Assembly (NCBI GenBank): GCA_019009955.1 | Contig: CM032228.1 | Coordinates: forward strand, 223,793,501-223,857,500 | From: Riptortus pedestris | Lineage: Eukaryota; Arthropoda; Insecta; Hemiptera; Alydidae | DNA length: 64,000 bases | Reading direction: 5' to 3' | Made by a program: the position numbers and the translations under genes | The notes under the pieces: model-generated | Databases searched by the model: none | What the model was told of the DNA's origin: nothing | The model's input: the letters and a program-made list of their open reading frames with translations, nothing else | Shown here: positions 35,166 to 45,786 of the stretch, piece after piece | How the letters are laid out: each line of letters opens with the position of its first letter | How positions within the stretch are numbered: position 1 is the first letter of the stretch

Positions 35166-35872
35166 GGATAACCTATAAAACACTTTTTTTTGCGTAAACT
35201 TTCTTGATTCTTTGGCATGTTTCGTGGTCTATATACCACCTCTTGATGGGCTATATCCATTTCTGAAGAGCTCGTTTCGTCTTACGTTCGTTGGACTCTC
35301 CTCACTTGGGATAACCTCTCCAGTTTTTACATACAACCTTATGCTGTTGTTGGTTCTTTCCTGCGAGTTGGAGATAGGCAATTCGTAAGTTTCCTTATAA
35401 ATTGGTTATGAGCGGTAGTCTAAAAGTAGTAGCGAATTATTAATAAAAATTTAAAAGTTGAAAATAATGTAAATACATTTGCTGATAAAAATAGTAAGTG
35501 AATACCTAGTATCATAGAGTAGCATATTTTTTACAATTTTGAAGGATAAGAAGTAAAAGAAATGGAACCAAAACTAAAGTGAATTTGTCTTGTGCAATGT
35601 CCACCTTGCGGGCTGTATTAAAATCTTATATCTTAATACACTTTTCTTTTTTTTTTAAATTTAGTATTTAAAATGTTTTCTCTAACCCAAATATTAATGT
35701 AGTGATTTCATTTTTGATTTTAGCGTTTAGAAAACCCCCACAACAACTCATCCGATTTTCATACCATATGCCTCAGTCACTGAACATCTCACGACCAGCT
35801 TCTTCTTAATCTCTGTTTAAATAGACTTCTTACGGAATAGATGAGACTATTAGGGTGACATATTCCAACTAG
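35166..35872. other. Unassigned
   Basis: A minus-strand frame at about 35220-35400 (with TNNSIRLYVKTGEVIPSEE) is open and of normal complexity but unrecognised. The rest is AT-rich. Confidence 0.35.
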
Positions 35873-35912
35873 TGAGATATCTGCTTAGTTTAAGCAGCAC
35901 CTACGTGACGGA
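35873..35912 (+). mobile_element. HINE-TA 3'-end remnant
   Basis: GAGATATCTGCTTAGTTTAA followed by GCAGCACCTACGTGACGGA, a decayed version of the 3' terminus; the stem-loop is lost. Confidence 0.65.
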
Positions 35913-36869
35913 GAGTTAAATTCAGATATCGCACTGAAACTCGCGAAAATGGATTATTCTGTTGATTTGTCTATGGGTGATTCCGTTGAACACTGGAAAC
36001 TAACGAGAGATTATTCGCAAAACTTCTTTAACAGCCCAAAACCTTGCCAGTAAAAACCTTGTAGAGACTCAATTCTATGTTTCGTTTAAACGTAACGTTA
36101 TAAAATCGACTAAATGGCATAACAATTTAGTCGACTCATACGACTGCATTGAACTCTAATGGCACTCCTTGTGAATATGAAGAAGAAATATGGCTCTCTC
36201 AAGGACATGAGAGTAAGCCCCGGTGCTTGGATGGATGGAGGCTGGACGCGCCAAACGCGACCGCTAATCGATAAATTAGTCAACTTTCTCCGAATGTAAA
36301 CGATTCGATAGGGCTGAGTAAATCATTCGCGAACGTTGGGCTAAATGACGCAGGCTCTACGAAAGGCTTGATTGCGCTTTTGCTTGCAGTAAATCCGCTC
36401 ATGCACCGGTTATGACGTCGGAATGCAGGCCGGGAAGTGGCTACCTACATCCTTCAACCGGACCTATTACTAATAGAAAAAAAATCAGTCTCTAAAAGAT
36501 TCAATTGTCGACTGTTTGATTTATATTGAATTCCAAGTCTGTGAGTTCTCACGCGCTTATGAAATATTAGGATTCATTGAATGGGAAAAACATATTTACC
36601 TGTTACGAACCTAACAGTACCTAAACCTTGGCAAATCGGTGCTATTTGCTTCTATACCACAACGATAAATCAATAATATATACATATATTGATTGCTTGT
36701 ATTTCTATTTATTTTTTACCTAATACTAAAAATAGTGGACAATTCAGTATTTATTGACCCATTTATAAACTTAACTATTAAAAATAATCTTTTTGAAGAA
36801 TAGCTGTTATTTTTCACATTTAATTCATTAAATTTTTAGTTCCTTTTTTTTCTACTTAGTATAAAATGT
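35913..36869. other. Unassigned; GC-richer block 36190-36460
   Basis: Bases 36190-36460 are relatively GC-rich and CpG-containing without a repeat match or open frame. A conserved non-coding element is possible. Confidence 0.35.
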
Positions 36870-37172
36870 ATATCTTCTTTTCCAAGAAATAGTTAAGAAT
36901 TCTTCCCATATCTTCTTATATTGTTTTTTTTTTTACTATTTATTTGGGTTTTCATGCAAAAATGTACAAAAATATATACAATAAACCATTATCAATATCA
37001 GAATATCTTGAGGCTCAAAACACTTCCTTATATAAACTGGGGGCTCCCTAACCTCAGCATTGTCCCAATGGACCATTATTAATAGAGGTGCAAGCACCCT
37101 GAGAAGGAGTTCAGCCTATCTACTTGCCAAAAAAAAGAAAAAGAATTGTAATATAATACATTAAAAAAAAAA

Positions 37173-37723
37173 AGTCCGTCACGCAGGGGCTGCGTAAACT
37201 AAGCAGATTTCCCACGTGAAGTTTTACAATAGGGAAATCTGCCCAATAACAACTGTAGTTGTAAGAAACCTCTAAATCTAAAACATTATTTAGGGCGTAA
37301 TAACCCAGTAGTTTCTAGCCCCAAAAAACAGTTGACCTAACCTCTAAACCTATTCACGAGGGGCGAATAGTTATAGAAGCGGCCGCCAGAGCTCTCGCCG
37401 GAAAGTTCGAACATAGCCTACTGGTGACCACACGCAGAATACAAATGCAAATATCTCGGTTAATATTCAAGATACAGAATACATGTATAGAACAATATTT
37501 ATAGTAAATTTAATTTGCAATAAGATTTATTCTATACAATTTTGCGATCCGACGCAAAATAACGGAGATATTTTGAATTTTCAAAAATCCCCCCTCTAAA
37601 CCCCCCCTCCCACTGGTCCGATTTCAGTCATTAACGAACTTGATCTTCCTTTTTACATAAAACGATTAAATTCCGAGTTTGGTAAAGATCAAACAAGAAT
37701 TGCGACCGCTAGAGCGTTAACAG

Positions 37724-37793
<70 letters not shown>

Positions 37794-37911
37794 GAACGGA
37801 CCTCATTTTCGTCATCTCCTGGGTAGGATCGATGGACATTTGAAGAAATGTTTCGAAACTCGCATCATGAGTACGACCTCAATAGCTGATTTCCCTTAAG
37901 GAAAATCTGCT
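37173..37911 (-). mobile_element. HINE-TA element, full length
   Basis: A 739-bp minus-strand copy. The 3' terminus AGTCCGTC at 37173 is followed by the perfect stem-loop and the 11-bp subterminal repeat. Its 3' half is the type also seen at 2365 (AACCTATTCACGAGGGGCGA). Core (TA)n at 37727-37788. The 5' terminus TTAAGGAAAATCTGCT is at 37911. It is inserted in a T-run of a LINE tail. Confidence 0.9.
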
Positions 37912-37929
37912 AAAAAACATAATGGATAA

Positions 37930-38325
37930 AAAATGCCATGATGGACATGTGGATAAGAAATGCCACTACGCATATTGGCTTTGGAAATCGTTTGTCAAGA
38001 CGAGTTCCTCTTCCAGCCTCAGCCTTGTCTTCCCTCCACAGTTGTCCATTCTTCCCTGCAAACACGCCCCACACAGTCCAGGAACCAAGAAGCACCAGGA
38101 TGCTGATCCACTGCATTGCCGTACTGCTCATGCCTAAATCCCGGAATCCGTCGGCACTCTTCTTACACCAGACACCTTTGTAAGACAGGGTCACTGGGAG
38201 TACCCGGACCATGCCTGGCTCGACCTCGGCTAGCTGGGCAATCGCCCTCTCCAGCTCCGACCAGTCGTATATCTCTTTCTTCTCCTGAAATATATCCTCC
38301 AATTGTCTTGCTGCAGTAAAGGTAT
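37930..38325 (-). pseudogene. LINE-like ORF C-terminal tail
   Basis: Open frame of about 130 codons read from 38302 (MEDIFQEKKEIYDW...). Its middle, MVRVLPVTLSYKGVWCKKSA followed by DGFRDLGMSSTAMQWISILV, resembles the 'VVPVVVGALGxV...LxxLG' tail of R2/CRE-like and related LINE ORFs. The last part, rich in hydrophobic residues, reads through 3' UTR and stops in HINE-TA sequence. I cannot find the RT core upstream, so the copy is 5'-truncated. A host exon encoding a membrane segment (about residues 63-82) is the alternative, but the poly(A)-tailed layout favours a retroelement. Confidence 0.45.
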
Positions 38326-38350
38326 GACATGATTACTACAATAGTCTTCT

Positions 38351-38720
38351 TACTTTTCCAGAAATAGTTAAGAATTTTTCCCTTTTATGGTCTTATACAA
38401 GAAATTTGCAAGTGCTTATTCCGAGAAACACACATATGAAATGAAACTTCATGAAAACCATAAATAGTTAATCTGGATGTACGAGTTAAGTCTGTTTTTC
38501 TCCACAGTGCATTTATTTTCCATTTGATGTAGACTTTTCCAAGGAATAGTCAAGAATTCTTCCATTTTTATCTTCCTATCATAGAAATTTGCAAGTGCTT
38601 GTCCCTCGAAACTCTAATACGGAATGAAGCTTCCCAACAACAGTGTATAGTTAATCTAGATGTAGAACATTGGCTAAGTTTCCTTCACAAAATGCCTTTA
38701 TTAAGACAAAGTGCACATTC
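38351..38720. repeat. Tandem duplication of about 181 bp
   Basis: ACTTTTCCAGAAATAGTTAA (38352) recurs as ACTTTTCCAAGGAATAGTCA (38533). Further shared blocks are AAATTTGCAAGTGCTT and TAGTTAATCT(G/A)GATGTA. A third partial copy lies at 36873-36920, on the other side of the LINE insertion, so the LINE landed inside this local array. Confidence 0.75.
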
Positions 38721-38898
38721 AGATCAACAGATCTTTCTTCAGTGCCTGTTGACAAAAACAAAAATTTTTGGATACACTATTTCAGTTATTCAATAAGTGG
38801 CAAAAATAAATTTAGCATAGAATAGAAAAAACTGAAATTTAAAAAAAAAAGTCACTCACAATTAATTAAAAAAAAAATGATCACAGAAAAGGAAAACT

Positions 38899-39171
38899 CA
38901 TAATAACGGAGATATTCAATCACCAACAACATGTAAACTCAGGCTCGACTTCAACCATTGTACTGGGCATTTCGTTTTACAGGAAAGACTTCAATATCGT
39001 GTTTAGTAACGATCAAACAACAACAAACACTAGTGTGCTAACAAAGAAATATATATATCTATAGATGCAAATGTAGTTTTTCTCCTCATTTTGGCCATTT
39101 CCTGGGTAGGATCTATGGAAATTTGGAGAAAATTGTGGAAAACCACTTCAATAGCAGATTTCCCTTAAGGC
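38899..39171 (-). mobile_element. HINE-TA fragment, decayed
   Basis: TAATAACGGAGATATTC, AGTAACGATCAAACAA, a short TA core at 39050 and CCTGGGTAGGATCTATGG align in order with the 5' two-thirds of the family in minus orientation. It ends AATAGCAGATTTCCCTTAAG. The 3' stem-loop is missing. Confidence 0.65.
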
Positions 39172-39366
39172 GATAACTAACCTTGGAAAGAACTCTGTAT
39201 TTGAGACTGTTAAATCTATTTACGGAACCTTTTGATCGGGAGGGGTACTTTAGAACGGAGCGTAAATAAAAAATTGCGAATTACACTTTATCTATTAGAT
39301 GAACTAAAGTTTTGTAAAATGATTTTAGCAAATCCTTTTTCTCCTCCCTTTTTTCATCTTATTTAT

Positions 39367-40208
39367 AGCAGATTTCTCTTTCAGCTGATCAGCTATGGAG
39401 GTCGGACTATTTTTTGGAAAATTTCTTGAAATGTCCATCGATCCTACCTAGTAGATGACGAAAATGAGGTCCGTATATATATATATATTTGTCTGTTACC
39501 GCTCTAGCGGTCGCAATTTTTGTTTGATCGTTACCAAACTCGATATTTAGTCGTTTTATGTAAAAAGAAAGATCAAGTTCGTTAATGGCTGAAATTGGAC
39601 CTGTGGAAGGGGGTTTTAGAGGGCGGATTTTCGAAAATTCAAAATATCTCCGTTACTATACATCGGATCAAAACATTTTATAGAACCAATCTTATTGGAA
39701 ATTAAATGTACTATAAACATTGATATATTCATTTATTCTCTATCTCGAATATTAGCCGAAATATTTTCAGTTTTCAGCCTTACAGTTTAATGTAATAAAC
39801 CACATTATTCGAAGGTTCAATAAATTGTTTTCAAGAGACCTTTATTATACGAGATAAATGCAAATATGTTATCGTGAACCCCCCCCCCCCTTCTTAAGTT
39901 TTTGGACTACTAAATGTTAATTGATTGAGATTATAATTATTCTGATCCATTATAAATGACAGTATTATAGTAAATAGTTTTCAATATAATTAATATGTTA
40001 ATTCTGATATATTTCCGTAATTATTTTTCTTTCCTGTGAGAAGATGGAAACCTGTTTGTTTACATTTCAGGTGCTTCCCGTCTTGAGGTTTCTTATTATC
40101 GGTTGTATTAATTCACTTGATGTTGACGGTGCTATTGTGTTACCAGTATGTATATTTATCATCACGAGGGAAATCTGCTTAGTTTACGCAGCCACTGCGT
40201 GACGGACT
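39367..40208 (+). mobile_element. HINE-TA element, full length (long 3' half)
   Basis: An 842-bp copy from AGCAGATTTCTCTTTCAG to GACGGACT at 40208. The stem-loop is ACGCAG-CCA-CTGCGT. It has a short TA core (39476-39489), a poly-C run (39880-39890) and the long 3' half with TTTGGACTACTAAATGTTAA and GTGTTACCAGTATG. Confidence 0.85.
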
Positions 40209-40806
40209 TTTTTTATTTTAAGGTGAGTCGTATAACCCAGTCGATCAAACATCTGATCCAACTGTCACTCTTCTCCATAACCGCCATGAACAATTACAAG
40301 GCCCAGTAGCCATTTGAGAAATGTAGTGAGGAACTATAATTAGAAAGAAGACAAAAAAATAAACCATATTTTCATACAAGCTTTTCCAAGCATAATAAAA
40401 TAATAAATAAGTAGGTTATCTAATGTCCAAATTATTCATAAACGCTGAATCGTTGTTAAAAATGAAATAAAAAAGGACAAGATACCTGTAGAAATTGAAT
40501 TACATTAGATCTATGTTGATGACACCTGATAGGAAAGGAAGTGCTGATAAGATATGTATCAGTGACGCCAACCTCACCCACAAGCCATTTATTATAAATA
40601 TATATGTATATATTATAGATATATTACAAGCTGAGTCTATCCCATCACAACTCGTTAGCTGTAACGAACCCACTCTTTAGCTCTTCATCCACCGTGTAAC
40701 AACATTATAATATATATCTTCTCTACGTCAAAGTCACATTCCTCCCTCGCTCTCTTTCTATCAGTGACTTTTTAAAGGGGCTATCATAATACGCCAATTC
40801 AAGAAA
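40209..40806. other. No recognisable feature
   Basis: AT-rich spacer between two HINE-TA copies. Confidence 0.5.
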
Positions 40807-41253
40807 AGTCCGTCATAAAGGAGCAGCGTTAACTAAGCAGATTTCCCACTAGCGTCACGTATTTGCATTTACCTCAAAACGTAAAAGTTCAATGAGAACA
40901 ATATTTGGAATTTAGGCATCAAATAATATGATCCATAATATAACACCTTACTGCCAATATGACATTACCTAATAGATACGCGACTAGGAGTGGGGGTACA
41001 CTAAAGGGCGAAAATTAAAAAAATGCCAATATGTCGGTTAATAATCAAGATAGAGCAAAAACATACGACATTTATAGAACATTACATTTGCAATAAGATT
41101 GGTTCTATACAATATTACGACCCGACTCATAATAACGGAGACATTTCGGATTTTCGAAATTTCCCCCTCTAACCCCCCTCCCCCCCGATAACGAACTTGA
41201 TCTTTCTTTTTACATAAATTAATAATACGCTTAAATACCGATGGTAACGTTTA

Positions 41254-41299
<46 letters not shown>

Positions 41300-41300
<1 letters not shown>

Positions 41301-42093
41301 TAGATAACCCGGCATATAAATTATTTCTAGTTTCTAGATAAATTCTAGTGTAGACAAAAAGTAACTTACTTATTATAAGTGTGTATGTGGTATATGCATG
41401 AGATAGGAATGGAGCGCTATGAACGATAAGGGAATATAAAAATAACAAACGCCAAAATATATTATTTTTAAGTTTATAGTTTATTTCTTAAAATTACATA
41501 TCACATATTAATTACGACAGTAACACTAACAAACAACATCAACCTTTTAATGCTATATCGTGAACAATATTTTTTGTTAGCCCATCTTTAGCGAGCACAA
41601 ACAAACTGGATGGTTTACCCACTCGAGAGCATGCTACGTACAATTGCCCGTGTGAAAAACATGGTGTACACAAATCTAAGCCACAAATAGACATCGTTTG
41701 GCCTTGGGATTTGTTGATTGTCATTGCAAATTGAAATTTTAATCGAAGTACAGTTAAAAACACTATAATTGATCAGTTATCGACCGGGATGATAATGATT
41801 AAATTACTAAAATGGCTATAAAAAATAGGGGTTGGTGATAAAAAAGTAAAAATTTAGGGTTGTATGTATTTTTTAATGCCACATTATAAACAAATAAAAA
41901 CAAAAAATTTCGTCCAAAAATTAAAAAAAAAAAGTGTTAAGGGTGAACAACCCTTATCACTAAGGGGTATGAAAAATAAATAGTAGCCGATTCTCAGACC
42001 TACTGAATACTGAATATAAAATTTATAAAAATCGGTAAAGCCGTTTCGGAAGAGTACCGTAACTAACATTGTGACATGGAAATTTTATATATT

Positions 42094-42096
<3 letters not shown>
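41300..42096 (-). mobile_element. Helitron, short, inserted in the HINE-TA TA core
   Basis: A 797-bp minus-strand copy with canonical ends: 5' TCTAATATATAAAATTTCC at 42096 and 3' ..GGGTTATCTAG at 41300, lying between A and T of a TA run. It is nearly identical to the copy at 6551-7362 but has lost the 3' hairpin (about 15 bp including GGCAAAACAACG). It carries the helicase tail. It lacks Rep and the helicase core, so it is non-autonomous. Confidence 0.9.
41539..41763 (-). pseudogene. Helitron Pif1-like helicase C-terminus
   Basis: An open frame of 74 codons. Residues 13-24 (TINKSQGQTMSI) are the conserved motif of Pif1/RecD-type helicases. Residues 44-52 (ACSRVGKPS) are the arginine-finger motif VI region. 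The frame ends IVHDIALKG near the element 3' UTR. In intact Helitrons this is the last part of the Rep-helicase protein, which nicks and unwinds DNA in rolling-circle transposition. Here the rest is missing, so it cannot be functional, but it identifies the family with confidence. Confidence 0.9.

Positions 42097-42188
<92 letters not shown>
42097..42188. repeat. (TA)n followed by (TG)n
   Basis: TA run to about 42151, then TGTATG, about 12 TG units and a short TA tail. This is half of the split HINE-TA core. Confidence 0.95.
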
Positions 42189-42190
<2 letters not shown>

Positions 42191-42539
42191 GTTTTGAACG
42201 AACCTCATTTTCGTCATCTTCCTGTGTAGAATCAATGGTCATTTGCAACAATTTCATTGTTGAAAGTAATGAAATTATTTTTTAACCTGCAGCTAAAATA
42301 AATTTTACTCTGTACACATAATTTGCATGTAGTAGACTTTATTATCTTAAAATAAAGTACTAAATCTCCATAAATTTGTAAAGGATTAGCAGAATAATGT
42401 TGAGACATAATTTTAAACTACTTCTGCTAAGTACATTTCAGTAACTTAATTTTTCGAAAATCTCGTCATCAGTAAACCTCAATAGCTGATTCCCCAGGTA
42501 AAAATTACGTTTCTTCATTTCACGTTTGGTAAAATGTTA

Positions 42540-43070
42540 CTTAACGTCTACTTTATGCTACTGAAACCAATTGGAACCGGTAACCTACAGGTCACTTCTA
42601 AAACATACTTTAGAGCAAACATGTAATGAAAGACAAGTGTCAATGAATTTATAACTGCCCACCTCACAGAGAGTTCCAGAAAACGAATTACTTTGAATCG
42701 TAAAACTGAAGGCTGCCTATATAGCCAAAAACAATATATAAAACAGTACCAAAGTAAAAAGAAATATTTAGAAAAAATGATCTGGGAGATTGGAGACTAC
42801 TCTTGTTCTTTCACGATATTACACTAGCGTTTGTAATTGTATGAGTGACATTTCAAGTTTAGAATTTGTCTCATCGTAATTTTTGTTAATCTATTTTCCT
42901 ATAAAGGATTTATTGCAAATGTGCGCTATGTATTTGTCAAGCGAATCAAACCCCGTTATACTAAAGGATACAAATAATTTCATTTACTGTGTGAATTCTT
43001 CACTAAATAAATACTTATTGCCCGCATGGGAATATTAAGACCAATGCCTTAACTAACATGTATAACAAGG
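42540..43070 (-). mobile_element. SINE, decayed and split
   Basis: The 3' half is at 42540-42605 (CTTAACGTCTACTTTATGCT, GGTAACCTACAGGTCAC). The 5' half is at about 42985-43070 (TTCACTAAATAAATACTTAT, CCCGCATGGGAA, CTTAACTAACATG). About 380 bp of unrelated AT-rich sequence lies between. Confidence 0.6.
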
Positions 43071-43274
43071 TGCCCAAAAAGTTTTATAAAATATATTTAA
43101 AAAAGAAGTGTAAAAAATAATATGCTGTAATCCTTCCATTAATTTTAAATTCTTAAAAGGGGACTCCTTAAGAGATCTGAAATGTAGGCCAATAATCAGC
43201 GATATGACAACTAGCCTCATAGGTGTCCATATCAGCACCCAATCAATATCTCAAAGATCTGCAACACAAGAAGA

Positions 43275-43945
43275 TTCCATCTCCCTGAACTTATCTCAAG
43301 AGGAATTCACTTTTATCCAGAGGTAAGACAGCTGTCCTGAATGGTTGATACCTTTCACCAGGGTTTTGTAAGCTTATCTCAAGAGGAATACCTTACATCG
43401 GGGTTTCGCAAACCCATCTCAAGAAGAATCCACCTTACTCCAATGGTACGACAACTAGCACCAATGGGTGACATCTTACCCCAGTGTTTTGCGAACTTAG
43501 CTCAAGAGGAATACACATTACTCCACTGGTAAGTCAACTTGCACCCATAGGTGACATCTTACCCCAGTGTTTTGCAAACTTAGCTCAAGAGGAATACACA
43601 TTACTCCACTGGTAACTCAACTAGCATCAATGGGTGACATCTTACCCCAGTGTTTTGCGAACTTAGCTCAAGAGGAATACACATTACTCCACTGGTAACT
43701 CAACTAGCACCAATTGGTGACATCTTACCCCAGTGTTTTGCAAACCTATCTCAAGAGGAATCCACTTTACTCCTGTGGCAAGTCAACTAGCACCAATGGG
43801 TGACATCGTACCCCAGTGTTTTGCAAACTTAGTTCAAGAGGAATCCACTTTACTACAATGGTGTCAACTAGCACCAATGGATGACATCTTACCCCAGTGT
43901 TTTGCAAACTTATCTCAAGAGGAATCCACTTTACTCCTGTGGTAA
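43275..43945. repeat. 83-bp minisatellite, about eight units
   Basis: The phrase CCAGTGTTTTGCGAACTTAG recurs at 43481, 43564, 43647, 43730, 43813 and 43894, giving spacings of 83, 83, 83, 83 and 81. Two more diverged units precede them. Each unit also carries CTCAAGAGGAATACAC and CCAATGGGTGACATC. The period is not a multiple of three and short open frames stop in each unit, so it is non-coding. Central units are nearly identical, which indicates recent homogenisation. Confidence 0.95.
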
Positions 43946-44340
43946 GTCAACCAATACCAGAGCATGATACCATAATCAAGGTTTCCTTGACAAAAGACTA
44001 GTTTCTGCAAACTTGTTGCTGTCAAATGGAATAGAATTTACATTGGATCACTTTTCCAAATCAATTCATTCCTTTCGAGACTGAAAAATAACAAGATAAA
44101 TAGCTAAGTTTTAAATTCTAGGAGTCTGCATAGCGTTACATTTCCCTTAATCAAAAAGAACAAAAAATTAGAAATTGTATTTGTGAGTAATCACCTTGTG
44201 TATAGTAATTGATACTTTTCCTTGGGCCTAACTCTCTCTAGGCCCAGCTAAAGTATACCTAATTATGTTGAACATCATACCTAATTATGTTGCAACAGTA
44301 TACCTAATTAATTCCAATTGTCCGTCAATTTGCATTTCCC
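43946..44340. other. No recognisable feature
   Basis: Spacer between the minisatellite and the 3' end of the minus-strand gene; ATACCTAATTATGTTG is repeated two to three times near 44255-44305. Confidence 0.5.
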
Positions 44341-44363
44341 GTTAAATAATACACAGATGTAAA

Positions 44364-44383
44364 TTTATTGGTGTATATTTATT
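44364..44383 (-). terminator. Poly(A) signals of the minus-strand gene
   Basis: Two AATAAA hexamers on the minus strand (44383-44378 and 44369-44364), 20 and 34 bases after the stop codon at 44403. They imply a very short 3' UTR. Confidence 0.65.
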
Positions 44384-44402
44384 TAGTCAGCCCCCTCCTT
44401 CT

Positions 44403-44535
44403 CTACTTGTTGACCTTGCATCCTCCCTTCGTCTGTGTCACCTGGTCATGGCAGCATGGTCCTTTGCCCCTAGACTTTATCTTCGGTGGACAGCTCATCA
44501 ACATAGGTGTATCCTCTTCTCGGCAGTAGCCATAT
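44403..44535 (-). CDS. Terminal exon of an unrecognised cysteine-rich protein gene
   Basis: On the minus strand a consensus acceptor (TTGTTTTTGGTGCAG) opens this exon at 44535. One base completes the AG-A arginine codon left by the upstream exon. The frame then reads YGYCREEDTPMLMSCPPKIK and continues through GPCCHDQ and GGCKVNK to TAG at 44403. It has five cysteines in 43 residues (C, C, CC, C) and a basic composition, suggesting a disulfide-bonded, probably secreted domain. The intron phase matches the exon at 46430-46632. I do not recognise the family, and the N-terminus and any signal peptide lie outside what I can identify. Confidence 0.7.
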
Positions 44536-44935
44536 CTGCACCAAAAACAAATATTCATCAGCAAAGAAATCTGAATAAGTCTAAGAGCTAATAGGAAACT
44601 ATCTCACTCAAATTATATTGAGAATAGACGATGTAATGTCCAAAATTCATTCATATTATGCAACTCCGGCTAATTGCGATAGTTCCAAACTAATTCCAAT
44701 ATAGTTTGACAAATTCTATCGTTCTACAAATTCTATAGTTGGACAATTAAATTCTAGCCAAAGACTGAGGTTCTACAGAAGCAGTATTACTACTACTTTA
44801 CCAATAAATTCTTATCATTAGGAGCTCAGGTAGCCAAATGAGTTAAGGCGTTGGTCATAATCTCATTTGGTAGAGTGGAGTTCGATTCCCGCCTGGGCAA
44901 TAGGAATTTATTTACTGACGAACTTATTAAATGAA

Positions 44936-45006
44936 CTGGATGTACACAGTAGGCCTGTTTCCTCTACAATACGCTTATTTTGACAGAGCTCACTGTGTAC
45001 ATCCAG
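44936..45006. repeat. 15-bp inverted repeat at the LINE 5' junction
   Basis: CTGGATGTACACAGT (44936-44950) is the exact inverse of ACTGTGTACATCCAG (44992-45006), with a 41-base spacer. Confidence 0.9.
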
Positions 45007-45672
45007 ATTAATTCGTTCCTCTACATCCTAGCATAAGAAAAAACACGCCTACGCACAGGACACACTAGACTAACACATTCATATCTAATGAGCAGGGAAG
45101 ATGAACGTATATGTCGCTACTGCAACAGAACGCTGACTGTAAAACACATACTGAATGCACACATGTGAAAACGTACCCATGGCCCACAAATGTATCCGAA
45201 ACTACTGGCCGACCGTAGCCAATTTATAGATGATGCTTTTAAGTATTTAAGAAGTAATGGATTATTTGATGAAATATAAAAGCTTTTATCTACAATTATG
45301 AAAGTTATATATAGCAAGCACTGTGGAATATAATTTTTGCCTTCTTCCAGTTTAACTATTTATAGGTTTTCTTTTCTTTTTTTTTCGTTTTGTTGTAAAT
45401 ATAGTAACAATTTATATTTAGTTTTGTCCATTTTATACATTTGTAACTGTTAGCTGTGTAAAAATTTTAATATTTATTTAATTTTGTGAAATTATATTTT
45501 AGCATGTTAAAAAACGCCATTGTAGCAGCATGGTTCTATCTATTTTGTGCATTTTATAACATTTAGCGTTGTAAAATTTTTAATATTTATCTAATTTTGT
45601 AAAATTATATTCAAATATGTCAAAAGATGAATCGCCATTGTAGCGACTTCTCAAATAAATAAAATAGAAGAA
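44936..45672 (+). mobile_element. LINE 3' end inserted in a SINE
   Basis: The coding remnant (about 45030-45275) reads RTRHTRLTHSYLMSREDERI then CRYCNRTLTVKHIL, the zinc-knuckle-like CxxC...H tail of I-type LINE ORF2. A stop within ...AHM*KRTH shows decay. The frame ends FKYLRSNGLFDEI. The 3' UTR (45280-45660) contains two imperfect copies of a segment of about 110 bp, each ending CGCCATTGTAGC. It terminates AAATAAATAAAATAGAAGAAAAAA. A 15-bp inverted repeat lies at the 5' junction. Confidence 0.8.
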
Positions 45673-45786
45673 AAAAGTCATTAAATAATATCGTTAGTCT
45701 CACACTGGATAAAAAGGGGTGGTAACCTGAAGATAACCAGTTCCAATTAGCCATAGTAGAATAAATTAAATTGCTTACTGTTTTAT

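Larger units (their letters stand above)
36924..38325 (-). mobile_element. Probable LINE 3' end, split by a HINE-TA insertion
   Basis: Read on the minus strand: a coding piece at about 38325-37930; after the HINE-TA insertion (37173-37911), a 3' UTR with AATAAA (about 36945-36938); and a poly(A) tail (T-run at 36924-36934). The target at the HINE-TA insertion is a T-run. Its left and right flanks belong to a locally repeated sequence (see 38351-38720). Confidence 0.5.
40807..42499 (-). mobile_element. HINE-TA element interrupted by a Helitron and a second insert
   Basis: The minus-strand 3' end is at 40807 (AGTCCGTC, TTAACTAAGCAGATTTCCC), followed by the old-type 3' half (CACGTATTTGCA, AAAACGTAAAAGTTCA). 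The TA core (41258-41299 and 42097-42151) is split by the Helitron at 41300-42096 and continues into (TG)n at 42152-42181. The 5' part resumes at 42191 and is broken again by about 190 bp of unknown sequence (42263-42452), ending near 42499 with CAATAGCTGATTCCCC. Confidence 0.8.
44818..45756 (+). mobile_element. SINE (subfamily with AAATGAG stem), split by a LINE
   Basis: The head is GGAGCTCAGGTAGCCAAATG with GAGTTAAGGCG (A-box) and GTTCGATTCCCGCCTGGGCA (B-box and acceptor) at 44818-44936. The 3' half resumes at 45673 (GTCATTAAATAATATCG, GGTAACCTGAAGATAACC) and ends near 45756. The break lies at TTATTAAATGA / TCATTAAATAA, an imperfect target duplication of the LINE. Confidence 0.85.

Noticed and set aside
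37910..38302. Host membrane-protein exon
   Set aside because: Considered because of a hydrophobic stretch, but the adjacent poly(A)-tailed 3' UTR and the resemblance to LINE tails favour a retroelement. Kept as a pseudogene with moderate confidence.
43341..43945. Repeated peptides (FANLxQEE) suggesting a repeat protein
   Set aside because: The 83-bp period shifts frame at each unit and stops occur in every frame, so the repetition is of DNA, not of a protein.
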